From Candidatus Aciduliprofundum sp. JdFR-45 (GTDB taxonomy: Archaea > Thermoplasmatota > Thermoplasmata > Thermoplasmatales > JdFR-45), in NCBI GenBank assembly GCA_002011395.1, contig MTNG01000056.1, forward strand, positions 1-10,010: DNA of 10,010 nt. Direction: 5' to 3'. The notes under the pieces are model-generated. The model saw only the letters and a list, made by a program, of their open reading frames with translations. It ran no database searches and had not been told where the DNA came from. This document shows positions 1-5,784 of this stretch, piece after piece. Both the position numbers and the translations under genes were made by a program. The first letter of the stretch is position 1, and each line of letters starts with the position of its first letter.

Positions 1-729
1 GGGCCCCTCTATGTCCACCTTCTCCTCCGTTATCCTTCCCACGAGAACAAATTCCGAGTCATAGGGCACGAGAAGGCCCTCCACCTCCGCCATCGCCAGC
101 GGCCTCCCGAAGGCGCGTCGGCTGATGGCGCTCGCTATGGTGGCCTCGTCCACACCGTACTCCACGGATATCGCTCCGGCCATGAGCATGGGGAGGGGCA
201 TACCTATGGAAACGGCGATGCGCAGCTCCTCCCCTTCCCGGAGCGCCTCCGTGTACATCCTGTGCAGGTGACGGGGGACGAGGCGTATGGCAGCCCGTCT
301 CTCATCCAGAACCATCATGCGGTGGAAGGAGGCGTTTCTCACCCCACGCCACTCGGCGAAGACGACGCCGGAGGAGATGTACCTCCCGCCGTCGCCGTGG
401 AAGTACTTCGGTATGGGAAGGGACAGGAGGTCCGCGCGGTCCCTCACCTCCATGAAGGGTGGGTCCGGGAGGACCTCGCATGGTTCGGGTTCCTCAATCG
501 CCTCAAGCAGCAGCGTTTTCAGCCCCCTGAAGTCCGTTCGGAGGCGACGTGCGATTCTGTCCCGGGTGGCCCAGAGATTCCCGACGGCCTCCCAGCCGTC
601 CAGGTCGCGGAAGTGGACAACCTTGTCGGGGTGTTTCCGGAGGTGAGGGGTGATGCCGCACTCCGGGGAAACGCTGTCTTCCACCACTACGACTTGGTCG
701 TTGAACTCCCTGAGCAGTTCGCGGAGCAT
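1..729 (-). CDS. UbiD-family decarboxylase, N-terminal part (runs off left edge)
   Basis: The minus strand is open for 243 codons from ATG at 729 to the window edge, so the C-terminus is missing. The protein reads as the UbiD family, prenylated-FMN-dependent (de)carboxylases. Visible family segments are LSLPIPKYFHGDGGRYIS (about 102-119), the metal/prFMN-binding region RNASFHRMMVLD (about 131-142), and IRLVPRHLHRMY (about 146-157). The last residues, KVDIEGP, should lead into the conserved E-G-P segment that carries a catalytic glutamate. Archaeal members of this type include the anhydromevalonate phosphate decarboxylase of the modified mevalonate pathway; that role is a family-based inference, as substrate cannot be told from sequence. 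Start choice: a TATA element lies 26 bases upstream, so the message is probably leaderless with ATG 729 as first codon. Family assignment is firm; the substrate is not. Confidence 0.88.
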   Translation of the reverse strand, partial: MLRELLREFNDQVVVVEDSVSPECGITPHLRKHPDKVVHFRDLDGWEAVGNLWATRDRIARRLRTDFRGLKTLLLEAIEEPEPCEVLPDPPFMEVRDRADLLSLPIPKYFHGDGGRYISSGVVFAEWRGVRNASFHRMMVLDERRAAIRLVPRHLHRMYTEALREGEELRIAVSIGMPLPMLMAGAISVEYGVDEATIASAISRRAFGRPLAMAEVEGLLVPYDSEFVLVGRITEEKVDIEGP

Positions 730-750
730 GGGGGTAAATGCACGGCGCAG

Positions 751-760
751 GATATAAAGG
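751..760 (-). promoter_or_regulatory. TATA box of the UbiD-family gene
   Basis: Read on the minus strand this is CCTTTATATC, a good archaeal TATA element. Its centre is about 26 bases from the ATG at 729, which places the transcription start at or next to the start codon. No Shine-Dalgarno sequence is needed or seen. Confidence 0.6.
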
Positions 761-798
761 GTGGTGTGATGGCCCCCATCCTCTAAGAATTTTGAATA

Positions 799-812
799 CT
801 GTTAAAAAACAG
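799..812 (-). terminator. Possible terminator of the small membrane-protein operon
   Basis: CTGTT and AACAG form a short inverted repeat around four bases. On the minus strand it reads CTGTTTTTTAACAG, with a run of six T residues. It lies about 20 bases past the stop codon of the 66-aa gene and before the UbiD promoter. Oligo-T tracts end archaeal transcripts; the five-base stem is short, so the T run is the main evidence. Confidence 0.4.
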
Positions 813-831
813 GGCGATAACCAATAGTGGT

Positions 832-1032
832 TCACCCGCTTCTCATGGCCTCGCGTCTCTTATGCATCCTGTCCACAGTATAGATTATAAAGGCCCCGCT
901 GAAGAGGAAAATCACGGCGATTATGTAGTTTGCGGGGCTGCCCGGAAACAGGATAAAGCGTATGGGTATGCACGCGAGGATCGCAGCGCCCAGGCCTATG
1001 ACTATGTACTCATGCAGCGTATACTTAGCCAC
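832..1032 (-). CDS. Small two-helix membrane protein (66 aa)
   Basis: This 66-codon gene is not assigned to a known family. The protein starts MAKYTLHEY, then has two hydrophobic segments likely to span the membrane (about residues 9-28 and 36-52), joined by a short loop FPGSPANY, and ends in a basic tail (RMHKRREAMRSG) that would favour a cytoplasmic C-terminus. The start is GTG at 1032. It is set by a near-perfect Shine-Dalgarno sequence AAGGAGGTGA six bases upstream, lying inside the last codons and stop of the preceding gene. Only two bases separate the two genes, so they are almost certainly co-translated and probably act together in the membrane. Gene reality is well supported; function is unknown. 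Confidence 0.75.
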   Translation of the reverse strand: MAKYTLHEYIVIGLGAAILACIPIRFILFPGSPANYIIAVIFLFSGAFIIYTVDRMHKRREAMRSG

Positions 1033-1034
1033 CT

Positions 1035-1595
1035 CTATTCACCTCCTTTTTTCTTCTTCCACTCCAGCCACTCCATCTCAACCCACGGGACGTCCGGACA
1101 CTTCTCCCTGAGTATCTCAATCGCACGCTCAAAGAAGTCGTTGATGTATTCGCTCTCTTGATAGGTGGGGCACTTTTGCCATGGTCTGCCCTTGATGAAG
1201 ATTTGGATGTACCTTTTGCCTGTGTATGGATTTACCCCATATGCGATTTTCTCAACTTCGGAGTAATAAGCAAAGGGTGCGCCTATGCCGCTGAGACCGT
1301 TTTCATACAGAATGTCAAGCATGTCCCACATCCGCGGATTATAAATGTATGTTGCAATAACAGAGAAAATGAAACAGATTATCATAACCACCATCAGTTT
1401 CTGATTCATGGGATCCGTATTTACAATTATATTAAAATAATATCCAATAAAACTTAAAATTGCTGCGGCATCTATTAGCAGACAGAGAAAGAACATTCTT
1501 CTCATCCCCTCCCGAGAATCAAGCCAGTATTTCCCGTGTAATCCTCTCACCAGTACCCTCCCCCCCATCCGCGCCATCCGCATCCCGCGCCTCAT
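1035..1595 (-). CDS. Membrane-anchored protein with PH-like C-terminal part, unrecognised (186 aa)
   Basis: The protein has a basic N-terminus with several Met residues, two likely transmembrane helices (about 35-58 and 67-84), and a soluble C-terminal part of about 100 residues. The latter includes DILYENGLSGIGAPFAYYSEVEKI and then GKRYIQIFIKGRP, a strand pattern reminiscent of bacterial PH-like domains that follow paired helices; this is a weak structural guess. The C-terminus is strongly basic (EWKKKKGGE). The start is uncertain: ATG 1595 is the longest, but Met 5, 7, 10 or 31 are possible, and no clear Shine-Dalgarno or well-placed TATA decides. It precedes the 66-aa membrane gene by two bases, with coupled translation. 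DNA at about 1230-1500 is clearly more AT-rich than neighbouring genes. Confidence 0.7.
   Translation of the reverse strand: MRRGMRMARMGGRVLVRGLHGKYWLDSREGMRRMFFLCLLIDAAAILSFIGYYFNIIVNTDPMNQKLMVVMIICFIFSVIATYIYNPRMWDMLDILYENGLSGIGAPFAYYSEVEKIAYGVNPYTGKRYIQIFIKGRPWQKCPTYQESEYINDFFERAIEILREKCPDVPWVEMEWLEWKKKKGGE
1039..1048 (-). promoter_or_regulatory. Strong Shine-Dalgarno coupling the two membrane-protein genes
   Basis: AAGGAGGTGA on the minus strand is followed by a six-base spacer and GTG at 1032. The same bases encode the Lys-Gly-Gly-Glu tail of the upstream protein, so the ribosome site is embedded in coding sequence. This decides the GTG start of the 66-aa gene. Confidence 0.75.
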
Positions 1596-1656
1596 ATCTG
1601 CACCCCATTGAGCATCCGGTGCTCATACAATAAGATTTTGGTACGGGTCAACGGCA

Positions 1657-2091
1657 TCAAACCGCGCCCTCAGGCATCCTCAGAAACCTCGCGTTCACCG
1701 CCACGATAACCGTGCTGAGTGACATGAGGACAGCCCCGACCGCGGGGCTCAGGAGTATTCCGAGGCCGTAGAGAACGCCCGCGGCCAGCGGTATGGCCAC
1801 CGCGTTGTACCCCGTCGCCCAGAGGAGGTTCTGAACCATCTTCCTGTACGTGGCGCGCGCCAGACCGACGATGGCTACGATGTCCAGAGGGTCGCTCCTG
1901 ACCAGAACGATGTCCGCGGCCTCAACGGCCACGTCGGTCCCCGCACCGATGGCTATCCCCACGTCCGCCTGCGCGAGTGCAGGGGCATCGTTCACGCCGT
2001 CGCCCACCATGGCGACCACGTAACCGCGGGACTTCACACCGTGCCCCTCTTTCATCGCGTGACCATGCATGTCCCCCTTCATCGCCACCAC
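1657..2091 (-). CDS. C-terminal fragment of a CopB-like P1B-type metal ATPase (truncated, possible pseudogene)
   Basis: Only the last part of a metal-transporting P-type ATPase is present. It has the hinge motif MVGDGVNDAPALAQADVGIA (about 28-47), then the final two membrane helices with GYN (about 94-96) and SPAVGAVLMSLSTV (about 115-128). The MSLST motif in the last helix fits the P1B-3 (CopB-type) group. The actuator domain, DKTG phosphorylation site, nucleotide-binding domain and the CPx helix are all missing, so it cannot pump by itself. The frame has no stop or frameshift. Upstream, an in-frame TAG near 2123 limits extension, so truncation is real. GTG 2091 or ATG 2082 could start it. 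Residues 4-18 are Met/His-rich (MKGDMHGHAMKEGHG), unlike the normal sequence before the hinge. It may be an internal-deletion remnant or a small expressed protein. Confidence 0.8.
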   Translation of the reverse strand: MVAMKGDMHGHAMKEGHGVKSRGYVVAMVGDGVNDAPALAQADVGIAIGAGTDVAVEAADIVLVRSDPLDIVAIVGLARATYRKMVQNLLWATGYNAVAIPLAAGVLYGLGILLSPAVGAVLMSLSTVIVAVNARFLRMPEGAV

Positions 2092-2120
2092 CCGTGCATC
2101 CCATGCAACCGCCTCCGGCC

Positions 2121-2130
2121 CCTAAAAACC
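2121..2130 (-). promoter_or_regulatory. Possible TATA-like element of the ATPase fragment
   Basis: The minus strand reads GGTTTTTAGG, centred about 35 bases before GTG 2091. This would allow a leader of roughly ten bases. It is a weak match and the fragment may be unexpressed. Confidence 0.25.
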
Positions 2131-2152
2131 TTTCTGTTTCACTTCGCAGCAA

Positions 2153-2163
2153 GATATTTATAC
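2153..2163 (+). promoter_or_regulatory. TATA box of the RNase J-like gene
   Basis: GATATTTATAC is centred about 27 bases before the ATG at 2185, the spacing expected when transcription starts at the start codon. It therefore also decides the start: upstream in-frame codons from 2041 would lie before the promoter and are not part of the gene. Confidence 0.65.
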
Positions 2164-2184
2164 CGCAGATGCGAAGGGAAAAGC

Positions 2185-3657
2185 ATGACATCCATCCGCG
2201 TTCTGGACGGGCTGAACACCGTGGGAGGCACGAAGATTTACGTGGAGGAGTTCGGGACGGGCGTCTTCCTGGACTTCGGGATGAACTTTGAACTGCACGG
2301 GAGGTACTACGACGAGTTCCTTAGGGAAAGGGTCACGAGGGGCGTGCACGACCTCCTCAAACTCGGGCTGATTCCCGAGTTCAACATATACAGAAAGGAC
2401 CTGATCCCGGCGGACGTCCACATCCACGAGTATCAATCGCTACCCGTCGGGGCGGTGTTCATCACCCATGCCCATTTGGACCACTGCGGGTACGCGGGGC
2501 TGCTGAGGGGCGATGTGCCGCTGATCGCCTCGCCCACCACGCTCACCATAATGAAGACCATGAGGGACACGGGCAAGAGCGACATAACGATAGAGGCGCT
2601 GTACTACAAGGTCAGAAGCGCCGCCGGGGACAATCCCCGCGTGCTGTGTGCACCGAAGAAGGCGGTTTTCACGACGCGCGCGGTCGTGCCCACCGAGCCC
2701 CCCGCACCGTGCCATAAGGAGTTCTGGAAGGTGCTCCCGGGGGGCGGGGAGATGGAGGAGTTCTGGCGTCTGGAAAACCCCCTGCCGTTTGAGTGGGAAG
2801 CGCATCCCGTGGACCACTCCATCTACGGGGCGACCGCGTACATACTCTGGACAGAGACGCCCATCGCCTACACGGGCGACATGCGGACGCAGGGGAAAAA
2901 TGGCGACCTGACCTGGGCCTTCGCGAAGCGGGCGAGGAGCGCGAGCGTCCTCATCGTGGAGGGCACGAGGGCGGGGGATGAGAGGGAGACGGTGAGCGAG
3001 CGCGAGGTGGAGGAGAGATGCAGGGCCGTCGTGGAGGAGGCGGACGGGCTGGTCATAGCGGACTTCGGGGCGCGGAACTTTGAGCGCCTGGAAACCTTCA
3101 GGGACATCGCCGCGCGGGCCGGAAGGCGACTCGTGGTGACGGAGAAGGACATCTACGCCATGGACGCCCTCGGGATTGATTTGAGAGGCGTGGCGGTGTA
3201 CCGCGAACTGCGCGGGAGGGAGGACAGGTGGGTCAGGGACGTGCGGAGTCGCTTCCGCCACATCATGGTGGACCCCCTAGAAATCCGCGCGAACCCCTCC
3301 GCCTACGTGCTCGCCTTCTCCTACTACGACATGAAGAACCTGCTGGACATAGACGTGAGGGGCGGGGATTACATATACTCCGCCACGGAGCCCTTCAACG
3401 AGGAGATGTACCTGGACATAAAGAAACTCGTGGAGTGGATTCGCCTGTTTGAACTCCGCCTGCACGGGCTGGTCGTGGAAGGCGGGGATATAAAGGCGGA
3501 GCGCGGGTGGCACGCGTCCGGGCACATATCGCCGGAGGACCTCGTGCGCTTCGTGGAGATCGCCGACCCCGACGTTATCATCCCGGTGCACACGAAGAAC
3601 CGGGAGTGGTTCAGGGAGATGTTCGGGGAGCGGGTGAGAGAGGGCTTCGGCGCGTGA
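2185..3657 (+). CDS. RNase J-like metallo-beta-lactamase nuclease (490 aa)
   Basis: This is a complete member of the metallo-beta-lactamase/beta-CASP superfamily that includes archaeal RNase J, a 5'-3' RNA exonuclease acting in the cytoplasm. The metal-binding motifs are present in order: THAHLDH at 94-100, HPVDHS at 207-212, TGDMR at 230-234, HASGH at 443-447 and PVHTKN at 467-472. The stretch between TGDMR and HASGH fits the beta-CASP insertion. Length is near the usual 450-550 residues. An extra Cys/Pro-containing loop lies around 145-190. The start is ATG 2185, about 27 bases after a TATA box; the longer frame from 2041 overlaps the ATPase fragment and lacks homologous features. The gene ends four bases from the convergent gene at 3662. 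Nuclease activity is inferred from the motifs; another RNA- or DNA-processing role within the superfamily is possible. Confidence 0.87.
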   Translation: MTSIRVLDGLNTVGGTKIYVEEFGTGVFLDFGMNFELHGRYYDEFLRERVTRGVHDLLKLGLIPEFNIYRKDLIPADVHIHEYQSLPVGAVFITHAHLDHCGYAGLLRGDVPLIASPTTLTIMKTMRDTGKSDITIEALYYKVRSAAGDNPRVLCAPKKAVFTTRAVVPTEPPAPCHKEFWKVLPGGGEMEEFWRLENPLPFEWEAHPVDHSIYGATAYILWTETPIAYTGDMRTQGKNGDLTWAFAKRARSASVLIVEGTRAGDERETVSEREVEERCRAVVEEADGLVIADFGARNFERLETFRDIAARAGRRLVVTEKDIYAMDALGIDLRGVAVYRELRGREDRWVRDVRSRFRHIMVDPLEIRANPSAYVLAFSYYDMKNLLDIDVRGGDYIYSATEPFNEEMYLDIKKLVEWIRLFELRLHGLVVEGGDIKAERGWHASGHISPEDLVRFVEIADPDVIIPVHTKNREWFREMFGERVREGFGA

Positions 3658-3661
3658 CCGC

Positions 3662-4096
3662 TCAGAATGGATCGTGCTCGGGGCCGTCCCCGTATCTGTC
3701 GGGGTGTCCCGGCGGTATTTCGGTGGATACGTGCTCATAGGTGAGCGTTATCTCCACCGCGCTCTCGCCGTTTTCCGCTGTCAGGAGGCGCACCTCGCCC
3801 ACCTTCGGCCTGTAGGTCTCGTGGATGAGGTTGTCCTCGTCCCACACCCTCAGGAGGAAAGTCTCCCCGGCGAGGAGCGCGAGTTCCACGGCCTCCTGAA
3901 CATCGCCCCTGCGTCCCACGAGAACGACCGGACGAGGGTCAATGCGAACGGAAACCTTCCTCTCCCAGTCCACGCGCGTCCGAGGTTCAAGGGCCTCTCT
4001 GAGCAGGGCGTGGAGTTTCAGGGCGTCCGTGAACAGATTCCCCGTGCACTCAAACCTGATGGGTTCCGTGCGTTTATCGGGCGGCACTCCGGACAC
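3662..4096 (-). CDS. Unrecognised protein, third gene of a small operon (144 aa)
   Basis: I do not recognise this protein. It is soluble, acidic towards the C-terminus, and has no signal peptide or membrane segment. A helical stretch (LFTDALKLHALLREALE, about 21-37) is followed by strand-like KVSVRIDPRPVVLVG (about 47-61), helix-like DVQEAVELALLAG, and strand-like FLLRVWDED and SAVEITLTYEHV. An alternating alpha/beta fold is plausible. The tail PPGHPDRYGDGPEHDPF is rich in Pro, Gly and charged residues and is probably disordered. The start is GTG 4096, one base after the stop of the 43-aa zinc-finger gene, and the sequence TGAGGTG there may itself serve as a weak ribosome site. It is co-directional and tightly packed with two small upstream genes, so a joint function is likely. 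It converges with the RNase J-like gene, with a four-base gap. Confidence 0.65.
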   Translation of the reverse strand: MSGVPPDKRTEPIRFECTGNLFTDALKLHALLREALEPRTRVDWERKVSVRIDPRPVVLVGRRGDVQEAVELALLAGETFLLRVWDEDNLIHETYRPKVGEVRLLTAENGESAVEITLTYEHVSTEIPPGHPDRYGDGPEHDPF

Positions 4097-4097
4097 C

Positions 4098-4229
4098 TCA
4101 GAGCATAATCATAGACGACCGCTCGTGCCTTTTAATGCACATCTCAACCTCATCCGGTGTGCTGTAGCCCCTGTCGCAGACGGGGCAGTGGTATCTGACA
4201 TAGAGGGTGGTCTCACGCGCCATGTTCAT
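4098..4229 (-). CDS. 43-aa zinc-finger protein (C2CH)
   Basis: This is a very small gene between two others. The protein starts MNMARETTLY and carries C15-x2-C18-x12-C31-x3-H35, the spacing of a classical C2H2 finger with Cys in place of the first His. The finger takes up almost half of the protein, which suggests a zinc-stabilised mini-protein that binds nucleic acid or a partner protein. ATG 4229 overlaps the TGA of the RHH-like gene by one base (TGATG), a usual sign of coupled translation; the second Met at 4223 is an alternative. Its stop is one base from the GTG of the 144-aa gene. The longer frame up to 4436 is a shadow of the RHH-like gene. The finger resembles the one in A1, the first gene of the divergent operon (YxCxxCxR...H). 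Function is unknown. Confidence 0.7.
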   Translation of the reverse strand: MNMARETTLYVRYHCPVCDRGYSTPDEVEMCIKRHERSSMIML

Positions 4230-4537
4230 CACCTGAAGTACCCGGGCATCCTCTTCCCGTTCACCTTCCCCTCCTCCTTCATGCTCTTCCACGCGGAGGC
4301 GATCAGGTCCGAGACGATGACGTGGTGCCGCGTGAATATCCGCTCTATGGTCTCCCACTCCGCGCCCTCCGGGATGACGTCGCGGAGCATCTTCGCCAGC
4401 CCCACCGATAGAACCACGCTCACGTATTCGTCCCAAGCGCTCTCCTCGCCTATGACGGTGTCAAAGATCCTCTTGAAGGACTCCAGCCGGGCCACGACCT
4501 CTTCGTCCAGATCAACGTTAAGCCTTCTGCCCGCCAT
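4229..4537 (-). CDS. Ribbon-helix-helix-like DNA-binding protein (102 aa)
   Basis: The N-terminus AGRRLNVDLDEEVVARLESF has the pattern of a ribbon-helix-helix protein: a short basic strand (RRLNVDL), then a helix starting at DEE. A second helix may run through EYVSVVLSVGLAKML. RHH proteins bind palindromic operators as dimers; many are autorepressors or antitoxins. The C-terminal half (about 60-102) is an unfamiliar helical region ending in a basic tail. The start is ATG 4537, about 27 bases after a TATA element, so the mRNA is probably leaderless. It heads a three-gene operon with the zinc-finger and 144-aa proteins. It is divergent from the four-paralogue operon, and a perfect palindrome lies in the shared promoter region, so it may control both directions. 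The RHH assignment rests on pattern alone. Confidence 0.65.
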   Translation of the reverse strand: MAGRRLNVDLDEEVVARLESFKRIFDTVIGEESAWDEYVSVVLSVGLAKMLRDVIPEGAEWETIERIFTRHHVIVSDLIASAWKSMKEEGKVNGKRMPGYFR

Positions 4538-4558
4538 GGGATAAGACGCGCACCGCCT

Positions 4559-4569
4559 GTATATAAACT
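4559..4569. promoter_or_regulatory. TATA element in the divergent promoter
   Basis: GTATATAAACT is centred 26-27 bases from ATG 4537 of the minus-strand RHH-like gene, a leaderless promoter. Because TATATA is nearly symmetric, it could also serve the plus strand, giving a start near 4590 and a short leader before the A1 gene. Confidence 0.55.
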
Positions 4570-4574
4570 TATCA

Positions 4575-4586
4575 CCGAAACTTCGG
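4575..4586. promoter_or_regulatory. Perfect 12-bp palindrome, candidate operator
   Basis: CCGAA-AC-TTCGG is a perfect inverted repeat with a two-base centre. It lies six bases from the TATA element, between the two divergent operons, where a bound protein would block plus-strand transcription. The RHH-like protein encoded next to it is the obvious candidate ligand. Binding is inference only. Confidence 0.4.
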
Positions 4587-4595
4587 CGCCAAACG

Positions 4596-4603
4596 GATAT
4601 ACG
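4596..4603 (+). promoter_or_regulatory. Alternative TATA-like element before A1
   Basis: GGATATAC is centred about 25 bases before ATG 4624. If this is the real promoter, the A1 message would be leaderless and begin at Met 7 of the longer form. The match to an archaeal TATA box is only moderate. Confidence 0.3.
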
Positions 4604-4605
4604 GG

Positions 4606-5784
4606 ATGAGGTGTGTTGAAACCATGAAGGTCTCGCACGCCGCGGAGCTCGGGATTGACATGCCGTGTGCCTGGGCCCTCCTGCGCTCTGGAGTGGTGGG
4701 CGGGTGGGTCACGTGCGACCTCCGGAGCGATCTGGAGGCGTTCATAGAGCGGGGCGATAACTTCCCGGTGCTCGTCAGAATTGGGAGGGCCACGGTTTAC
4801 ATACCGACGCGGGTGCGCGGGAGGTGGTTGCACGCGTGGAACATATGCAATTTCCATTACATAAACGCAGAGGTGCCCGTGCACCCGATAGGCCTGCTCG
4901 TCCGTGCCGCTGTCAGGAGCGTAAAGATGGGGCTATACGACGACTACCCAGAGGAGGTCCATCCGCTTCTGGACGAGGCGAGGGGCATGCTGCCGGACGA
5001 CCCGCTGGTCACGGTCAACGGGAGGCCGCTCCTGCCGAGCCCGGAGGCGCTCGTCCACCTGCTCCGCCTCTGCGGCGAGGTGACCAGCGGGGACTGCGGC
5101 AAGTGCGGGTACGCGCCCGTCTGCCCCGGCCCCTGCAGAGCCCATGCGCGGAGACCGGGGGAGAACCCGAACCTCCTCGTGGAGTGGGCACTCGCATACC
5201 TGAGAAAGGCCGGTGTGGACGTGTACCATGTGCTCTCCACGGCGGCCGCGCGCGCGGGGCCGAGGATCAGCAGACCCATGGTGGTCTGGATGGCCGCGCA
5301 CATGGGTTACGGGAAAAGAGCGACACTCCACGACGGCAATCGCGTGTACTGCATGCTCTGCGGCCGCACATTCGCAACGCTCCCACAGGCGAGGAGGCAC
5401 ATGGAGGGGGAGCACGGCGTGGGCGATGCACCCGTCATCTCGCCCCTGGAGAGGGAAGGGGCGATGGAGTTCGTGGAGGAGGCGAGGTTCCTCTGGTGCG
5501 GGCTGGAAACCCGCGGACCCGTGTGGCGCGTGCTCCGCGATCGCACAGAGGAGGAGAGGGCTCTGCTCCTCATCGCCCTGAGGTCCCTGTGGGGTTCGCC
5601 GGGCCATCCCCCACAGGTGGCTGAGATATACCCCGCGCACAGGGCTATGCGCTCGCGCCTGAGGGAGGAGGGGCTGATAGAGGTGGAGGAGGGGCCGGCC
5701 GGCGATGTGGGAATCGTCGCGACGGATAAACTGCTGGCCCTGCTGGAAGATGAGGCCGGAAGAAAAGGGAGGTGGTTGCGTTGA
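4606..5784 (+). CDS. A1: paralogue with Cx2Cx5C cluster, C2H2 zinc finger and winged-helix-like end (392 aa)
   Basis: No known family is recognised. Visible parts are Cys21 in PCAW, a segment of strands and helix (about 54-110), then C164-x2-C167-x5-C173 with an added C177. The helix WALAYLRKAGVDVYHVL (194-210) follows. A classical C2H2 finger is present, C249-x2-C252-x12-H265-x4-H270 with Phe256. The C-terminus looks like a winged helix (RLREEGLIEVEEG...VATDKLLALLED, about 351-382). Cys21 plus the later triplet resembles the Fe-S ligands of Cas4/AddB nucleases, but no catalytic D...ExK is visible. It is closest to A2 (both end in GRWxR) and more distantly related to B1 and B2. First gene of the operon. 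ATG 4606 gives an N-terminus that aligns residue for residue with A2; ATG 4624 is an alternative. Probably cytoplasmic and DNA- or nucleoprotein-bound. Confidence 0.8.
   Translation: MRCVETMKVSHAAELGIDMPCAWALLRSGVVGGWVTCDLRSDLEAFIERGDNFPVLVRIGRATVYIPTRVRGRWLHAWNICNFHYINAEVPVHPIGLLVRAAVRSVKMGLYDDYPEEVHPLLDEARGMLPDDPLVTVNGRPLLPSPEALVHLLRLCGEVTSGDCGKCGYAPVCPGPCRAHARRPGENPNLLVEWALAYLRKAGVDVYHVLSTAAARAGPRISRPMVVWMAAHMGYGKRATLHDGNRVYCMLCGRTFATLPQARRHMEGEHGVGDAPVISPLEREGAMEFVEEARFLWCGLETRGPVWRVLRDRTEEERALLLIALRSLWGSPGHPPQVAEIYPAHRAMRSRLREEGLIEVEEGPAGDVGIVATDKLLALLEDEAGRKGRWLR
5768..5784 (+). promoter_or_regulatory. Shine-Dalgarno and TTGA overlap at the A1/B1 junction
   Basis: GGAGGTG (5768-5774) is followed by a six-base spacer and TTG 5781, which overlaps the A1 stop as TTGA. 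The A2/B2 junction has the same motif, spacer and overlap with ATG in place of TTG. This supports TTG 5781 over the GTG at 5772, which lies inside the ribosome site. Confidence 0.65.

Noticed and set aside
262..786. 174-aa plus-strand frame opposite the UbiD-like gene
   Set aside because: The minus strand carries a clear UbiD-family protein over the same bases; the plus frame has no recognisable protein features and is a shadow in GC-rich DNA.
2041..2184. Upstream in-frame extension of the RNase J-like gene by 48 codons
   Set aside because: The TATA box at 2153-2163 lies inside it, the extension overlaps the ATPase fragment on the other strand, and its sequence is not like the family's N-terminus.
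2440..3261. 273-aa minus-strand frame within the RNase J-like gene
   Set aside because: It is antisense to the metal-binding motifs of a well-supported protein, and is rich in Pro, His and Arg as expected for antisense frames in GC-rich genes.
4230..4436. Longer version (112 aa) of the 43-aa zinc-finger protein
   Set aside because: The upstream part overlaps the RHH-like gene in another frame, with low-complexity Gly/Arg-rich sequence; the TGATG overlap gives a natural start at 4229.
5092..5140. SPASM-type radical SAM cluster suggested by CGKCGYAPVCPGPC in A1
   Set aside because: There is no CxxxCxxC radical SAM motif anywhere in A1. The paralogues share only the three-Cys core plus the distant N-terminal Cys, which fits the Cas4-like pattern better.
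5772..5780. GTG 5772 as start of B1 and, likewise, GTG 7894 as start of B2
   Set aside because: Both GTG triplets are part of the Shine-Dalgarno sequence itself; the TTG and ATG nine bases later have the right spacing and overlap the preceding stop.
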